From: a virus
Length of the DNA stretch: 21,943 nt
Virus record (IMG/VR): IMGVR_UViG_3300042317_001356
Coordinates: 1-21,943 of that record
Strand: one strand, 5' to 3'
Both the position numbers and the translations under genes were made by a program. The notes under the pieces are model-generated. The model was not told the DNA's origin, did not search any database, and saw only the letters and a program-made list of their open reading frames with translations. Positions 1 to 5,788 of this stretch are shown here, piece by piece (position 1 is the stretch's first letter; the number at the start of each line of letters is the position of its first letter).

Positions 1-196
1 TTTCCACCGCGTCGAAGAAGATTTCCTGCTCGCCGATGTCGCGGGAGTATTCGGGGGCGCGGACATAGGTGAGGATGTCGCGCAGGCTGGCGGCTAACTC
101 GGTGGCGAGTCGGCAGGTATGCGCGATGCCGGGGTGGTCCTGCCACTCGCGGCGGCAGGCGGGACAGGCGATTTCGGGGTCAAGAGTGTTTTTCAT
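1..196 (-). CDS. Partial phage protein with N-terminal CxxC motif (3' end outside window)
   Basis: Read on the minus strand from the ATG at 196, this frame is open to the window edge, giving 65 residues beginning MKNTLDPEIACPACRREW. A CPAC pair (residues 11-14) followed by an HTC (26-28) suggests a small metal-binding knuckle, but a full zinc-binding set is not visible. The rest looks helical and charged, and I do not recognise a family. The ATG overlaps the stop of the upstream DUF551 gene in an ATGA arrangement (193-196), so it is translationally coupled and is the last visible member of the leftward replication operon. The C-terminus is missing. The start is well supported by the overlap; the function is unknown. 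Confidence 0.7.
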   Translation of the reverse strand, partial: MKNTLDPEIACPACRREWQDHPGIAHTCRLATELAASLRDILTYVRAPEYSRDIGEQEIFFDAVE

Positions 197-414
197 TTGG
201 CGGGCGGGGTGGTGGGCGGTTCGGGGAATGGTGCCCAATGGACGACTTGGGACTCGATGCGGTCGCCGGAGACGAATCGCCAGACTTCGCCATCGTGAAA
301 GCCGGTCCAGACTTCGCCATCGGCGAGGTGGACGAGGACGGTGATGTCGCTATCTGGCAGCCCGCGCTTGGCGGGCGACCAGGTGATGATGGAGTCGGTT
401 GTTTTATTTTTCAT
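193..414 (-). CDS. DUF551-like small phage protein
   Basis: This 73-aa protein carries the hallmarks of the small phage DUF551 domain as I know it: an N-terminal 'W.P...GLPD....VLV' segment (WSPAKRGLPDSDITVLVHL), a central 'GF.DGEVWRF' strand segment, and the characteristic C-terminal 'VVHWAPFPEPP' motif. DUF551 proteins are common in tailed-phage early regions and have no established function. The gene sits between dnaB (ATGA overlap at 411-414) and the partial gene at the window start (ATGA overlap at 193-196), so it is part of the same polycistronic message. The family assignment rests on motif recognition by eye. Nothing is truncated: the length fits this compact domain with a short proline-rich tail. 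Confidence 0.75.
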   Translation of the reverse strand: MKNKTTDSIITWSPAKRGLPDSDITVLVHLADGEVWTGFHDGEVWRFVSGDRIESQVVHWAPFPEPPTTPPAK

Positions 415-1775
415 TTCTGCCTTTCGTTCTGGTTGTTGCTGTAGGCTTTTTCGGTGACATTTCGGAAAACCGTGTGCTGGCCGATGAAGTTGAGTTTGAT
501 TTCGGGGGTGGGGCCGTTTCTTTGTTTTGCCAAGATGAGCAGGGTGTTGTGATCCATGGGCTCTTCGTCGGCGTCGCGTTTTTTGTTTTTATCCAGGCGG
601 TGAATCAACAAAACGGTGTCGGCGTCTTGCTCGATGCTGCCGGACTCGCGGAGGTTGGAGAGCTTGGGCTTGGAGCCTTCGTCGGCGTCGCGGTTGAGCT
701 GGGCGAGGGCGATGATGGGGATGTTTAACTCTTTGGCGGTGGTCTTGATGGCTTTGCTGATCTCGCTGACTTCGAGGGCGCGGCTCTCCCCTGCCCTCTT
801 GCTGCTGCCGTGCATGAATTGCAGGTAATCGACGACGATGAGGCCGAGGCCGTGCTGGGTCTTGGCGCGGCGGGCGCGGGAGCGGAATTGGGCGACGGTG
901 AGGCCGGGGGTGTCGTCGAGGTAGAGCTTGGCCTGGGCGAGTCGCCCGGCGGCGGCTCCGACTCCGGAGAGCTGGGCGGTGCCGAGGAAGCCGTCGCGGA
1001 TGCGCTGGAGATCGACCCCGGCTTCGGAGCAAAGGGCGCGGACCATGAGTTCGGTGCTGGGCATTTCGACGGAGAAGACGAGGGTGGGCACGGCGGCTTC
1101 CATGGCGGCGTGGAGGGCGAATTGCATCCCGAGGGCGGATTTGCCGCAGGCGGGGCGGGCGGCGATGATGATCATCTGGCCGCCGAGGAATCCGCCGGTG
1201 GAGCGGTCGAGGTCGTGGATGCCGGTGGAAAGGCCGACGCATTGGCCTCGGTTCGCATAGACTTTCTCGATGTGATCGACGGCGGCGAGGACGGCGGTTT
1301 TGCAATGGGAGACGGGGTTTTCCCTGGTGGATTGCTCGCGGAGGCCGTAGAGGGCGACTTCGCAGCGTTCCATGGCGTCGTCGGTGGTGAGGGCGGGGTC
1401 GTTGGCGGCTTCGGCCATGGCGAGGGCGGCGGAGCGCATGGCGCGGCGTCGCCAGATGTCGAGGACTTCGACGGCGTAGTAGCGCCAGTTGGCCGTGACG
1501 GCGAGGTCTTGGACGAGATCGGTGAGGCCGTGATGGCCGCCGCACTCTTCGAGCTGGCCGAGTTTTTCCAACTCGGTCGTAACCAAGATGAGATCGACGG
1601 GCCGGGCCTCCTGACGCATGGTGGCGAGGCAGGAGAGGATGAGGCGGTGGGCGGGGTGCGTGAGCTGGTCGGGGCTCACGACTTCGAGGACGGCATCGGC
1701 GTGGCGGCCATCGGCGATGGCGGCTCCGAGGACGGCGCGTTCGGCGAGGAGGTTTTCGGGTAGGGAGCTTTTCAT
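411..1775 (-). CDS. dnaB: DnaB-family replicative DNA helicase
   Basis: This 454-aa protein has normal DnaB length and both DnaB domains. The N-terminal helical domain (about 5-110) starts with the typical 'P.N..AE.AVLGA' and has 'HRLI..C...M', 'PVDLILVT.EL' and 'LEECGG...L..L'. The C-terminal RecA-like ATPase has Walker A ARPACGKSA (206-214), Walker B LIVVDYLQ (312-319), the 'LAQLNR' segment (358-362), 'LRESGSIEQDAD' (375-386) and the KQRNGP arginine-finger region (417-422). It should be the hexameric helicase unwinding the phage replication fork in the cytoplasm. The Walker A has Ala-Cys where host DnaB usually has Ser-Met. It overlaps the upstream unknown gene by TGATG (1773-1777) and the DUF551 gene by ATGA, so it is expressed within the replication operon. 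The assignment is firm. Confidence 0.97.
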   Translation of the reverse strand: MKSSLPENLLAERAVLGAAIADGRHADAVLEVVSPDQLTHPAHRLILSCLATMRQEARPVDLILVTTELEKLGQLEECGGHHGLTDLVQDLAVTANWRYYAVEVLDIWRRRAMRSAALAMAEAANDPALTTDDAMERCEVALYGLREQSTRENPVSHCKTAVLAAVDHIEKVYANRGQCVGLSTGIHDLDRSTGGFLGGQMIIIAARPACGKSALGMQFALHAAMEAAVPTLVFSVEMPSTELMVRALCSEAGVDLQRIRDGFLGTAQLSGVGAAAGRLAQAKLYLDDTPGLTVAQFRSRARRAKTQHGLGLIVVDYLQFMHGSSKRAGESRALEVSEISKAIKTTAKELNIPIIALAQLNRDADEGSKPKLSNLRESGSIEQDADTVLLIHRLDKNKKRDADEEPMDHNTLLILAKQRNGPTPEIKLNFIGQHTVFRNVTEKAYSNNQNERQK

Positions 1776-2101
1776 CAGGCGGCGAGGGCGGCGAGCTTGG
1801 GAGATGCGGCGGCGGTGGCGATTTTCAAATCCGCGCCGAAGCCGAGGAGGTGGAAGACTTTGACAAAGACGGTGGGGTTCGTCTCGTAGCCAATGAGGCG
1901 GTGCTGGATGGCGTCGGACTCGGTGAGGATGGGTTGGCCATTCTCGTCGTAAATGGTCTCGTAGAGAGGTTCTTCGACGGGGCGGGCGGTGTAGATGCCG
2001 ACTTGCCAGCGGAGAAAATCATTGATGCAATCGGGGTAATGGCGGGTGACGACACGGGGGCCGTCGGTGGCTTCTTGGATGGTTTCGATGTAGTTGATCA
2101 T
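1775..2101 (-). CDS. Hypothetical phage protein between helicase and putative loader
   Basis: This is a 108-aa protein of unknown family, starting MINYIETIQEATDGPRVV. It has no signal peptide or membrane segment. The middle holds an acidic stretch with 'YDENGQPILTESDAIQHRLIGYET', and the C-terminus is alanine-rich (ATAAASPKLAALAA). It ends in a TGATG overlap with dnaB and starts 16 bases after the upstream replication gene, so it belongs to the operon. Its position between a putative helicase loader/initiator and the helicase would fit an accessory replication factor, but that is inference from context only. No Shine-Dalgarno is visible before the ATG at 2101; the leader is a run of A-rich codons. 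Coding potential is supported by operon continuity. Confidence 0.65.
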   Translation of the reverse strand: MINYIETIQEATDGPRVVTRHYPDCINDFLRWQVGIYTARPVEEPLYETIYDENGQPILTESDAIQHRLIGYETNPTVFVKVFHLLGFGADLKIATAAASPKLAALAA

Positions 2102-2117
2102 GTTGTTTTTGTTTTGT

Positions 2118-3017
2118 TTAGGCTGCGGAAAGTTCGCGTTGTTTTTCTCGCACCCAGGCTTTCATGCTGTCGGGGAGAGCGGCCCAGGTGGTGAGGTTGC
2201 ATTCGGGGTGTTCGGTCTCGATAAGGTCGCGCCAGCCAGCGGGTTCGACGGGGGCGGTGGTGGCGGCGCTGGGGCGGTAGCCAGAGCGGGCGGCCCACTC
2301 GCCGGAGCGGGTGACTTCGGCGAGGAGGTTATTCAAAAGGGTGGATAAATCCTTGCGGCGGAACTGCGCGGCGGGGCCTTCTTTTTGGCGGTAGGCCCAT
2401 TCGAGGGTGCGCCACTCGTCTTCGGTGAGGGCCGCCGCGCTTTTTTTATTTTTTTCCCATGCACGGAGGGAGGAAGTGTCGAGCGGGGTGGAGGGCTGGA
2501 TGCGGAAGAGGGCGCGGAGCCGGGCGAGGTGGGGGTGTGTTTCCTCGGGTTTGGGAATTTCTTCGACTTCCAAATTCATGTCCCCTTGGGGACTTATAGG
2601 GGATATATCTATTCTATTCTTATCTAGCTGCGCATGGTGTTCGCTTTCCGTTCGCATGGGTTGCGAACAAGTTTCCTTGGGCTTGCGAACGAACTGCATA
2701 CGCTTGGCCTCGGAAGCGCGGCGTTTTGCGGAGGCTCCGTTGTGCTCGTCAAAGCGTGCAATCTCCACGCCGTCTTCAGTTTCTAAAAGCCAGCCGACTT
2801 TTACCAAGGCGGCTCCGATGCCTTTGAATCCGGTCTTGCGGTCGATAGCCGCGACAGAGAAGCCGTCAAGCCGCCCGTCAACGCTTTGATCGTCGGCCAT
2901 GGCCCAGAGCCAATACAGGCAGCCGATCACTTCGCGCTCAGGCTTGTTTGTGATGTCGCAAATTTTGGTGACGCGGGGGTCGTTCCAAAGATTGCTACGC
3001 ATTTTAATCCAGTTCAT
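2118..3017 (-). CDS. Phage replication protein, replisome-organiser/helicase-loader-like
   Basis: This 299-aa protein begins MNWIKMRSNLWNDPRVTKICDITN. A 'WIK....LWNDP.V..I' N-terminus followed by a helical segment 'EREVIGCLYWLWAMADDQSVDGRLDGFSVAAIDRKTGFKGIGAALVKVGWL' looks like the winged-helix N-terminal domains of phage replisome organisers and DnaT/loader-type proteins. A charged linker follows (about 120-180), then a helical C-terminal region with 'LSTLLNNLLAE'. It is immediately upstream of a small gene and dnaB, the usual place for an initiator or loader. I chose the ATG at 3017 rather than the upstream in-frame ATG at 3191: the extra 58 residues are arginine/proline-rich out-of-frame coding for the two upstream genes. 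The function is inferred; a primosomal or DNA-binding role is the best guess. Confidence 0.7.
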   Translation of the reverse strand: MNWIKMRSNLWNDPRVTKICDITNKPEREVIGCLYWLWAMADDQSVDGRLDGFSVAAIDRKTGFKGIGAALVKVGWLLETEDGVEIARFDEHNGASAKRRASEAKRMQFVRKPKETCSQPMRTESEHHAQLDKNRIDISPISPQGDMNLEVEEIPKPEETHPHLARLRALFRIQPSTPLDTSSLRAWEKNKKSAAALTEDEWRTLEWAYRQKEGPAAQFRRKDLSTLLNNLLAEVTRSGEWAARSGYRPSAATTAPVEPAGWRDLIETEHPECNLTTWAALPDSMKAWVREKQRELSAA

Positions 3018-3019
3018 AA

Positions 3020-3187
3020 TTAGTAGTTGCCGAAGCGGCGTTTTTTCTTTTTGGAGGGGGGGGTGTTTTTTTCGATCCAGCGGCGGCAGGCGGCGTCTAT
3101 GTCGCGGCCACCGCCCGTGAGCTTCCAACCGGCGCGGGCGTCGCGGTCGTCGAGAACTTCCAGAAATTCTTGGCCGTTTTTTTTCAT
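3020..3187 (-). CDS. Small basic protein, unknown function
   Basis: This 55-aa ORF runs MKKNGQEFLEVLDDRDARAGW to a C-terminus KKKKRRFGNY. Its ATG overlaps the exonuclease stop codon (ATGA at 3184-3187) and its TAA lies two bases before the ATG of the replication protein, so it fills the gap in the operon exactly. The product is small, with a mixed-charge N-terminal half and a strongly basic C-terminal tail, which would suit nucleic-acid contact. I recognise no family. Confidence that it is translated comes mainly from the tight overlap pattern and the lack of any alternative ORF in this strand segment. Confidence 0.6.
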   Translation of the reverse strand: MKKNGQEFLEVLDDRDARAGWKLTGGGRDIDAACRRWIEKNTPPSKKKKRRFGNY

Positions 3188-3753
3188 ACAATGGTGGGGG
3201 CGGGCAGGCGGTCGATGAGGCGGCGGAGGCAGGCCGTGGTCATGAGGGCGTCTTCGAGGGCGTTGTGGATGCTGCTGGATCGGGAGAAGCCCATGGCGGC
3301 GGCGATGTGGTCGAGGCTGAGGCGGGGCAGGCCGTCCTTGCCCTCGGGGAGCGGGAGCCGACCGGCCTCGTAGGCCAGCCACGCGGCGGCTTGGAGGTCG
3401 ATGCTCTTGTGCATAGGCCAGGTCATGCCGTGGCGAGCGAATCCGGCGCGGAGGAAGTCGCGGTCGAAGGCGACATTGCACCCAGCGAGGATGCTGAACC
3501 GGCGCTGGGCCAGCCAGAGGGCGAGGTCTTGGAGGACTTCGCGCTCGGGGCGTCCGTTTTTTTGCAGAAACTCAAGGGTGAAGCCGTTCTTGGCCAACGC
3601 CTCGGGCTCGGTAATCCAATCGGCATGGGGTCGAATGAGGCCGACAAACGCCTCGCCATCGCTGCTATCCACGGCAGCGACGCTCAGGAGGGCGTGGCGC
3701 TCGGCATCGAGGCCGCCGGTCTCGGTATCTATGACGACAAGACGGGACTTCAT
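3184..3753 (-). CDS. DEDDh 3'-5' exonuclease (DnaQ/RNase T family)
   Basis: The 189-aa protein has all motifs of a DEDDh exonuclease. Exo I is VVIDTETGG with catalytic Asp9 and Glu11; Exo II is CNVAFDRDFL with Asp97; Exo III is SIHNALEDA with His163 and Asp168. It is a stand-alone exonuclease of the DNA polymerase III epsilon-like superfamily, removing 3'-terminal nucleotides from DNA (or RNA) using two metal ions. In a replication operon, likely roles are proofreading, end processing or nucleotide recycling; the sequence does not decide between these. An AAGGAGG Shine-Dalgarno lies 5 bases before the ATG at 3753, one of the strongest in this operon. ATGA overlaps join it to both neighbours. 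Length is normal for the family and the active site is complete. Confidence 0.92.
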   Translation of the reverse strand: MKSRLVVIDTETGGLDAERHALLSVAAVDSSDGEAFVGLIRPHADWITEPEALAKNGFTLEFLQKNGRPEREVLQDLALWLAQRRFSILAGCNVAFDRDFLRAGFARHGMTWPMHKSIDLQAAAWLAYEAGRLPLPEGKDGLPRLSLDHIAAAMGFSRSSSIHNALEDALMTTACLRRLIDRLPAPTIV

Positions 3754-3896
3754 GCGGACCTCCTTGCGCGGCGGGAGCGGAGAGCGGCCAGAAAGGTGGT
3801 GGCGGTGATGCGGGGGGATTGTTTTTCGAGAAATCGGCGGAACAAGGCCACCGATTCCGAGGCGGTAGAGTAGAGAACAACGGGTTGTTTTTTCAT
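3750..3896 (-). CDS. Small basic protein, unknown function
   Basis: This 48-aa ORF (MKKQPVVLYSTASESVALFRR...) starts with an ATGA overlap with the upstream gene (3893-3896) and ends with an ATGA overlap with the exonuclease (3750-3753). An open frame extends further upstream, but the overlap places the start at 3896. The C-terminal third is Arg/Ala-rich (ALRSRRARRSA), giving a strongly basic protein, and the middle is probably one amphipathic helix. No known domain is visible. Its exact fit between two coupled genes is the main evidence that it is real. Confidence 0.55.
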   Translation of the reverse strand: MKKQPVVLYSTASESVALFRRFLEKQSPRITATTFLAALRSRRARRSA

Positions 3897-4171
3897 AAAA
3901 TCGAGGGAAAGGGTTCGACTACAAGTGGATCGTTCGTGCGTCGCACACGGACGACGGCGTTTTTTTTGAAGCAATGGGCAAGGCGGAGCGGCACGCGCAT
4001 CCGCACCCGCGAGAAGCCCCCCACCCCATCGGGAACGGAGAGAGTGAGGAACTGCTTGTTGATTTCATGCCCAAGGAGGCGGGCATTGATGTATTCCGGC
4101 GCGGAAGGCGCGGGCGTATCCTGAGCCGGAGACGGCTCCAGCGCGGCGTTTTTTTGTTTTTTAGTGCTCAT
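3893..4171 (-). CDS. Hypothetical phage protein, possible small beta-barrel
   Basis: The 92-aa product starts MSTKKQKNAALEPSPAQDTPAPSAPEY, a low-complexity Ala/Pro/Ser linker of about 25 residues. A folded-looking segment follows, 'INARLLGHEINKQFLTLSVPDGVGGFSRVRMRVPLRLAHCFKKNAVVRVRR', with alternating hydrophobic and polar residues that suggest beta-strands. Such small basic barrels sometimes bind single-stranded nucleic acid, but I see no OB-fold signature strong enough to claim. It is ATGA-coupled to both the upstream HTH gene (4168-4171) and the downstream small gene (3893-3896). The function is unknown. Confidence 0.6.
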   Translation of the reverse strand: MSTKKQKNAALEPSPAQDTPAPSAPEYINARLLGHEINKQFLTLSVPDGVGGFSRVRMRVPLRLAHCFKKNAVVRVRRTNDPLVVEPFPSIL

Positions 4172-5070
4172 GGTAGGGTTGATGAATCCGAATCGTCCTG
4201 CGGGGCATCATCGGCCCCTTTGTCAAAAATTTTCTGTGCACCCAAACCAGTGGGTTGTGATGGGGGGGCCTCGAAATTCTCGACCCCCTCCCCCCCCTCC
4301 TGATCGACCAGCCCGGCCTCGGCCTCGACCGGCTCGGCACCGGCGGCGTGGGGCGAAGTGGCGGACAAAGTGGCTGACATAGCTGAGCCTCTATCTGTAA
4401 AGGAGGGCAAAACATCTGATAACGAATCAGAGCCAAGCCCGGCAGGCATCACGCCAGGCAGGGCAGCGGTCCCCTTTTGTTCCGGCGCGTCGGCGCTTGG
4501 ACCGGTTAGCGGCAGCACCTCGGCCTCGAGGACCGGCAGGCTGGCCAGCATCTCGGCGAGTTTGTCCTGGCTAACCTCGACCCGCTCGACGCGGGCGGTC
4601 GCCTCTCCGCTGAGAAGTTGCATCTTGTCCACCATCACGGCGGCGACGATGGCCGCGTCCTTCGCGCTATTGATCGAAGGCACCAACTCGATGGCCCTCT
4701 CTACCGAAAGCCGGGCAGCCCGCCGAACATCCCGCAATAAATCCTTTTTATCCTGCTCTATAGAAAACCCTTCCCGATCCCTCACGGCGCAAACCGTGTT
4801 CCGACTCACCCCAAGCGCCCGAGCCTGGGCGGAAATACTCAGGCCCTCGGCACTCATTCGGATAATCGCCTGGTAAGCATCCGGCCTGCGGGCAAGCAAA
4901 CGCTCGCCGGTGAACTCCCCGACGCCTTCGAGCTTCTCTGCACTCAATTCCTCAAAATTAAAAAGAAAAGGCGCGGCGGCGGCGGCTGCTTTCACAGCCT
5001 GCAATGGGGTGTTCACCCCATCAGAATTTTGGGCACAAAAAAAAGCCGGATCGGCGGCAGGGTCCGGCAT
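4168..5070 (-). CDS. HTH DNA-binding protein with long acidic C-terminal tail
   Basis: This 300-aa protein has a recognisable helix-turn-helix at about residues 65-100 (AYQAIIRMSAEGLSISAQARALGVSRNTVCAVRD), of the homeodomain-like/HTH_23 type found in transposase, resolvase and small-terminase N-termini. A helical region (105-180) with 'DLLRDVRRAARLSVERAIELVP' follows and could oligomerise. From about 185 onward it is Pro/Ala/Ser/Glu-rich and acidic, probably disordered, ending DDAPQDDSDSSTLP. It could be a regulator, replication initiator or small-terminase-like protein; no large terminase is in the window, so context favours regulation or initiation. The tail contains a tandem 12-bp repeat (4355-4378) matching repeats around the integrase attachment site. 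It lies 3 bases downstream of the excisionase-like gene. Confidence 0.7.
   Translation of the reverse strand: MPDPAADPAFFCAQNSDGVNTPLQAVKAAAAAAPFLFNFEELSAEKLEGVGEFTGERLLARRPDAYQAIIRMSAEGLSISAQARALGVSRNTVCAVRDREGFSIEQDKKDLLRDVRRAARLSVERAIELVPSINSAKDAAIVAAVMVDKMQLLSGEATARVERVEVSQDKLAEMLASLPVLEAEVLPLTGPSADAPEQKGTAALPGVMPAGLGSDSLSDVLPSFTDRGSAMSATLSATSPHAAGAEPVEAEAGLVDQEGGEGVENFEAPPSQPTGLGAQKIFDKGADDAPQDDSDSSTLP
4355..4378. repeat. Tandem pair of 12-bp repeats matching those flanking the attachment core
   Basis: On the plus strand, GAAGTGGCGGAC is followed directly by AAAGTGGCTGAC. The same 12-bp unit occurs in tandem or singly on both sides of the tRNA-derived core at 9643-9666, 9766-9777 and 9863-9899; the pair at 9863-9886 matches this one at 22 of 24 positions. 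Here it lies inside the disordered tail of the 300-aa HTH protein, antisense, encoding a SATLSAT segment. It could be a distant binding site for the same protein, or a trace of recombination or duplication. Confidence 0.7.
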
Positions 5071-5073
5071 GGC

Positions 5074-5295
5074 TTAGGCGTGGGCAAAAAGATTGCGCCG
5101 GTGCGCAGGCCGGGCATCCGCACCCTCGACCCGGCATTGATCCAGCACCCGCTGGACCTCGCTCTCAGGAATTAAGACCCGATCCCCGAGGCGGACATGG
5201 CCAAATGTGCCATCATGCAGCCGGAGGTGCATTCCCGCCCGCGAAATCCCCAGGATCTTCGCCAGCTCCGTCGGCGAATAATGTTTCTCAATCAT
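5074..5295 (-). CDS. Excisionase-like helix-turn-helix protein (HTH_17 / MerR-like)
   Basis: The 73-aa protein MIEKHYSPTELAKILGISRAG... has the layout of small excisionase/DNA-binding domains. A first helix 'SPTELAKILGIS' is followed by a turn and recognition helix 'RAGMHLRLHDG', then a two-strand wing 'GHVRLGDRVLIPESEVQRVLDQ'. This is the HTH_17 arrangement (xxLx-VS..TV...G...V..G....IP..EV..). Such proteins act as recombination directionality factors or transcription regulators. Since an integrase is present in the window, a role in excision is plausible but unproven. The ATG at 5295 was chosen over the longer open frame because a GGAGGG Shine-Dalgarno lies 7 bases upstream and the stop of the preceding ORF overlaps it (ATGA). 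Confidence 0.8.
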   Translation of the reverse strand: MIEKHYSPTELAKILGISRAGMHLRLHDGTFGHVRLGDRVLIPESEVQRVLDQCRVEGADARPAHRRNLFAHA

Positions 5296-5399
5296 CGGGA
5301 CACCCTCCAAGTCAGCGCCGCCAAAAAAAGCGCCGGACTCACCGCGCCAGCAAATTCCCAGGCATACCCGGCCAGCCTCAAAAAATCCGCCCCGCTCAT
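5292..5399 (-). CDS. 35-aa hydrophobic mini-protein
   Basis: This short ORF (MSGADFLRLAGYAWEF...LTWRVSR) is preceded by a strong GGAGGT Shine-Dalgarno 6 bases before its ATG. It overlaps its neighbours by ATGA on both sides (5292-5295 and 5396-5399). About 20 central residues are hydrophobic (Leu, Ala, Phe, Trp), enough for one membrane-spanning or membrane-lying helix with a basic C-terminus. It could also serve mainly as a leader for translational coupling of the excisionase-like protein. No family is recognised. The ribosome binding site and precise overlaps argue that it is translated. Confidence 0.5.
   Translation of the reverse strand: MSGADFLRLAGYAWEFAGAVSPALFLAALTWRVSR
5303..5308 (-). 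promoter_or_regulatory. Shine-Dalgarno GGAGGG deciding the start of the excisionase-like gene
   Basis: On the minus strand GGAGGG sits 7 bases before the ATG at 5295. It lies within the end of the 35-aa upstream ORF and fixes the start of the HTH protein well inside a longer open frame. Confidence 0.7.
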
Positions 5400-5542
5400 T
5401 TCTCCACCTCCACGGAAAAAGGCCGAAGCCCGAAAATTTCAAAAAACCTCGCCCGCGCTGCTGCCGGGCTCGAAGCCCGCACATAGTCACCGAAAGGCCC
5501 GGTAAACGGATCGACCGCCCGGCACAAAAAAAGGCGGCTCAT
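5396..5542 (-). CDS. 48-aa hypothetical protein
   Basis: This ORF encodes MSRLFLCRAVDPFTGPFGDY... and ends VEVEK. A GGAGG Shine-Dalgarno lies 7 bases before the ATG at 5542. Start and stop overlap the neighbours by ATGA (5539-5542 and 5396-5399). The sequence contains aromatic and basic residues and one Ala/Arg-rich helix (SPAAARARFFEIFG). It resembles tiny phage proteins of unknown role; no known domain is seen. Reality is supported by the ribosome binding site and coupling, not by homology. Confidence 0.55.
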   Translation of the reverse strand: MSRLFLCRAVDPFTGPFGDYVRASSPAAARARFFEIFGLRPFSVEVEK

Positions 5543-5706
5543 AGTGCCACCTCCGAGTTTTGATTATTAGGCCGAGCCTCACGGATGCGCCTCACGAGGA
5601 GCTGCCGCACGACCGCAGATTTTGGAATCATTTGTTCCCTCGCCATTCGCTCGATGATTTCGGCGACATCGCTTGGGACCGTGGTTTGGATTGGTTTTGC
5701 GCTCAT
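5539..5706 (-). CDS. Ribbon-helix-helix (CopG/Arc-like) regulator, first gene of the leftward operon
   Basis: The 55-aa protein has the compact RHH layout: an N-terminal strand 'PIQTTVP' (5-11), helix A 'SDVAEIIERMAREQ' (12-25), a turn 'MIPKS' (26-30), and helix B 'AVVRQLLVRRIREA' (31-44), then a polar tail. RHH proteins dimerise through the strand and insert it into the major groove, usually at paired palindromic half-sites. This is the promoter-proximal gene of the minus operon, directly beside a perfect inverted repeat (5720-5770) that would suit such a dimer, so autoregulation is likely. It is ATGA-coupled to the next gene. On the other side of the operator, facing away, is another RHH-like protein. 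The assignment rests on pattern; the regulatory role is inference. Confidence 0.75.
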   Translation of the reverse strand: MSAKPIQTTVPSDVAEIIERMAREQMIPKSAVVRQLLVRRIREARPNNQNSEVAL

Positions 5707-5719
5707 TGCGCCTCACGAT

Positions 5720-5770
5720 TTCTCACGAGATATCCAGAGAGTCAATAAAAAATTTGATATCTCGTGAGAA
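5720..5770. promoter_or_regulatory. Divergent control region with perfect 15-bp inverted repeat (putative RHH operator)
   Basis: TTCTCACGAGATATC at 5720-5734 is the exact reverse complement of GATATCTCGTGAGAA at 5756-5770, with a 21-bp AT-rich spacer. An extra direct copy of CTCACGA lies at 5712-5718. Each arm itself contains the palindrome GATATC. The region separates two divergent RHH genes (starts at 5706 and 5789), so both promoters must lie here or overlap it. Minus-strand TTGACT (5740-5745) and plus-strand TTGATA (5754-5759) and TATTAT (5773-5778) are possible promoter elements, but spacings are not ideal. The repeat is best read as an operator for one or both RHH proteins; a transcript hairpin is a weaker alternative. 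Confidence 0.75.
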
Positions 5771-5788
5771 TTTATTATCGTCCCTCAA

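Noticed and set aside
810-1763. 317-aa open frame on the plus strand opposite dnaB
   Set aside because: The minus strand encodes a DnaB with intact motifs; the antisense frame is Gly/Glu/Ala low complexity typical of GC-rich shadow frames.
3018-3191. 58-residue N-terminal extension of the replication protein
   Set aside because: Arg/Pro-rich and overlapping two coupled genes in other frames; MNWIKMRSNLWNDP is a natural start.
4168-5070. Terminase small subunit
   Set aside because: An HTH plus helical region could fit, but no large terminase or cos/pac-like neighbour is visible and the gene lies in the replication operon, so only a generic HTH protein is called.
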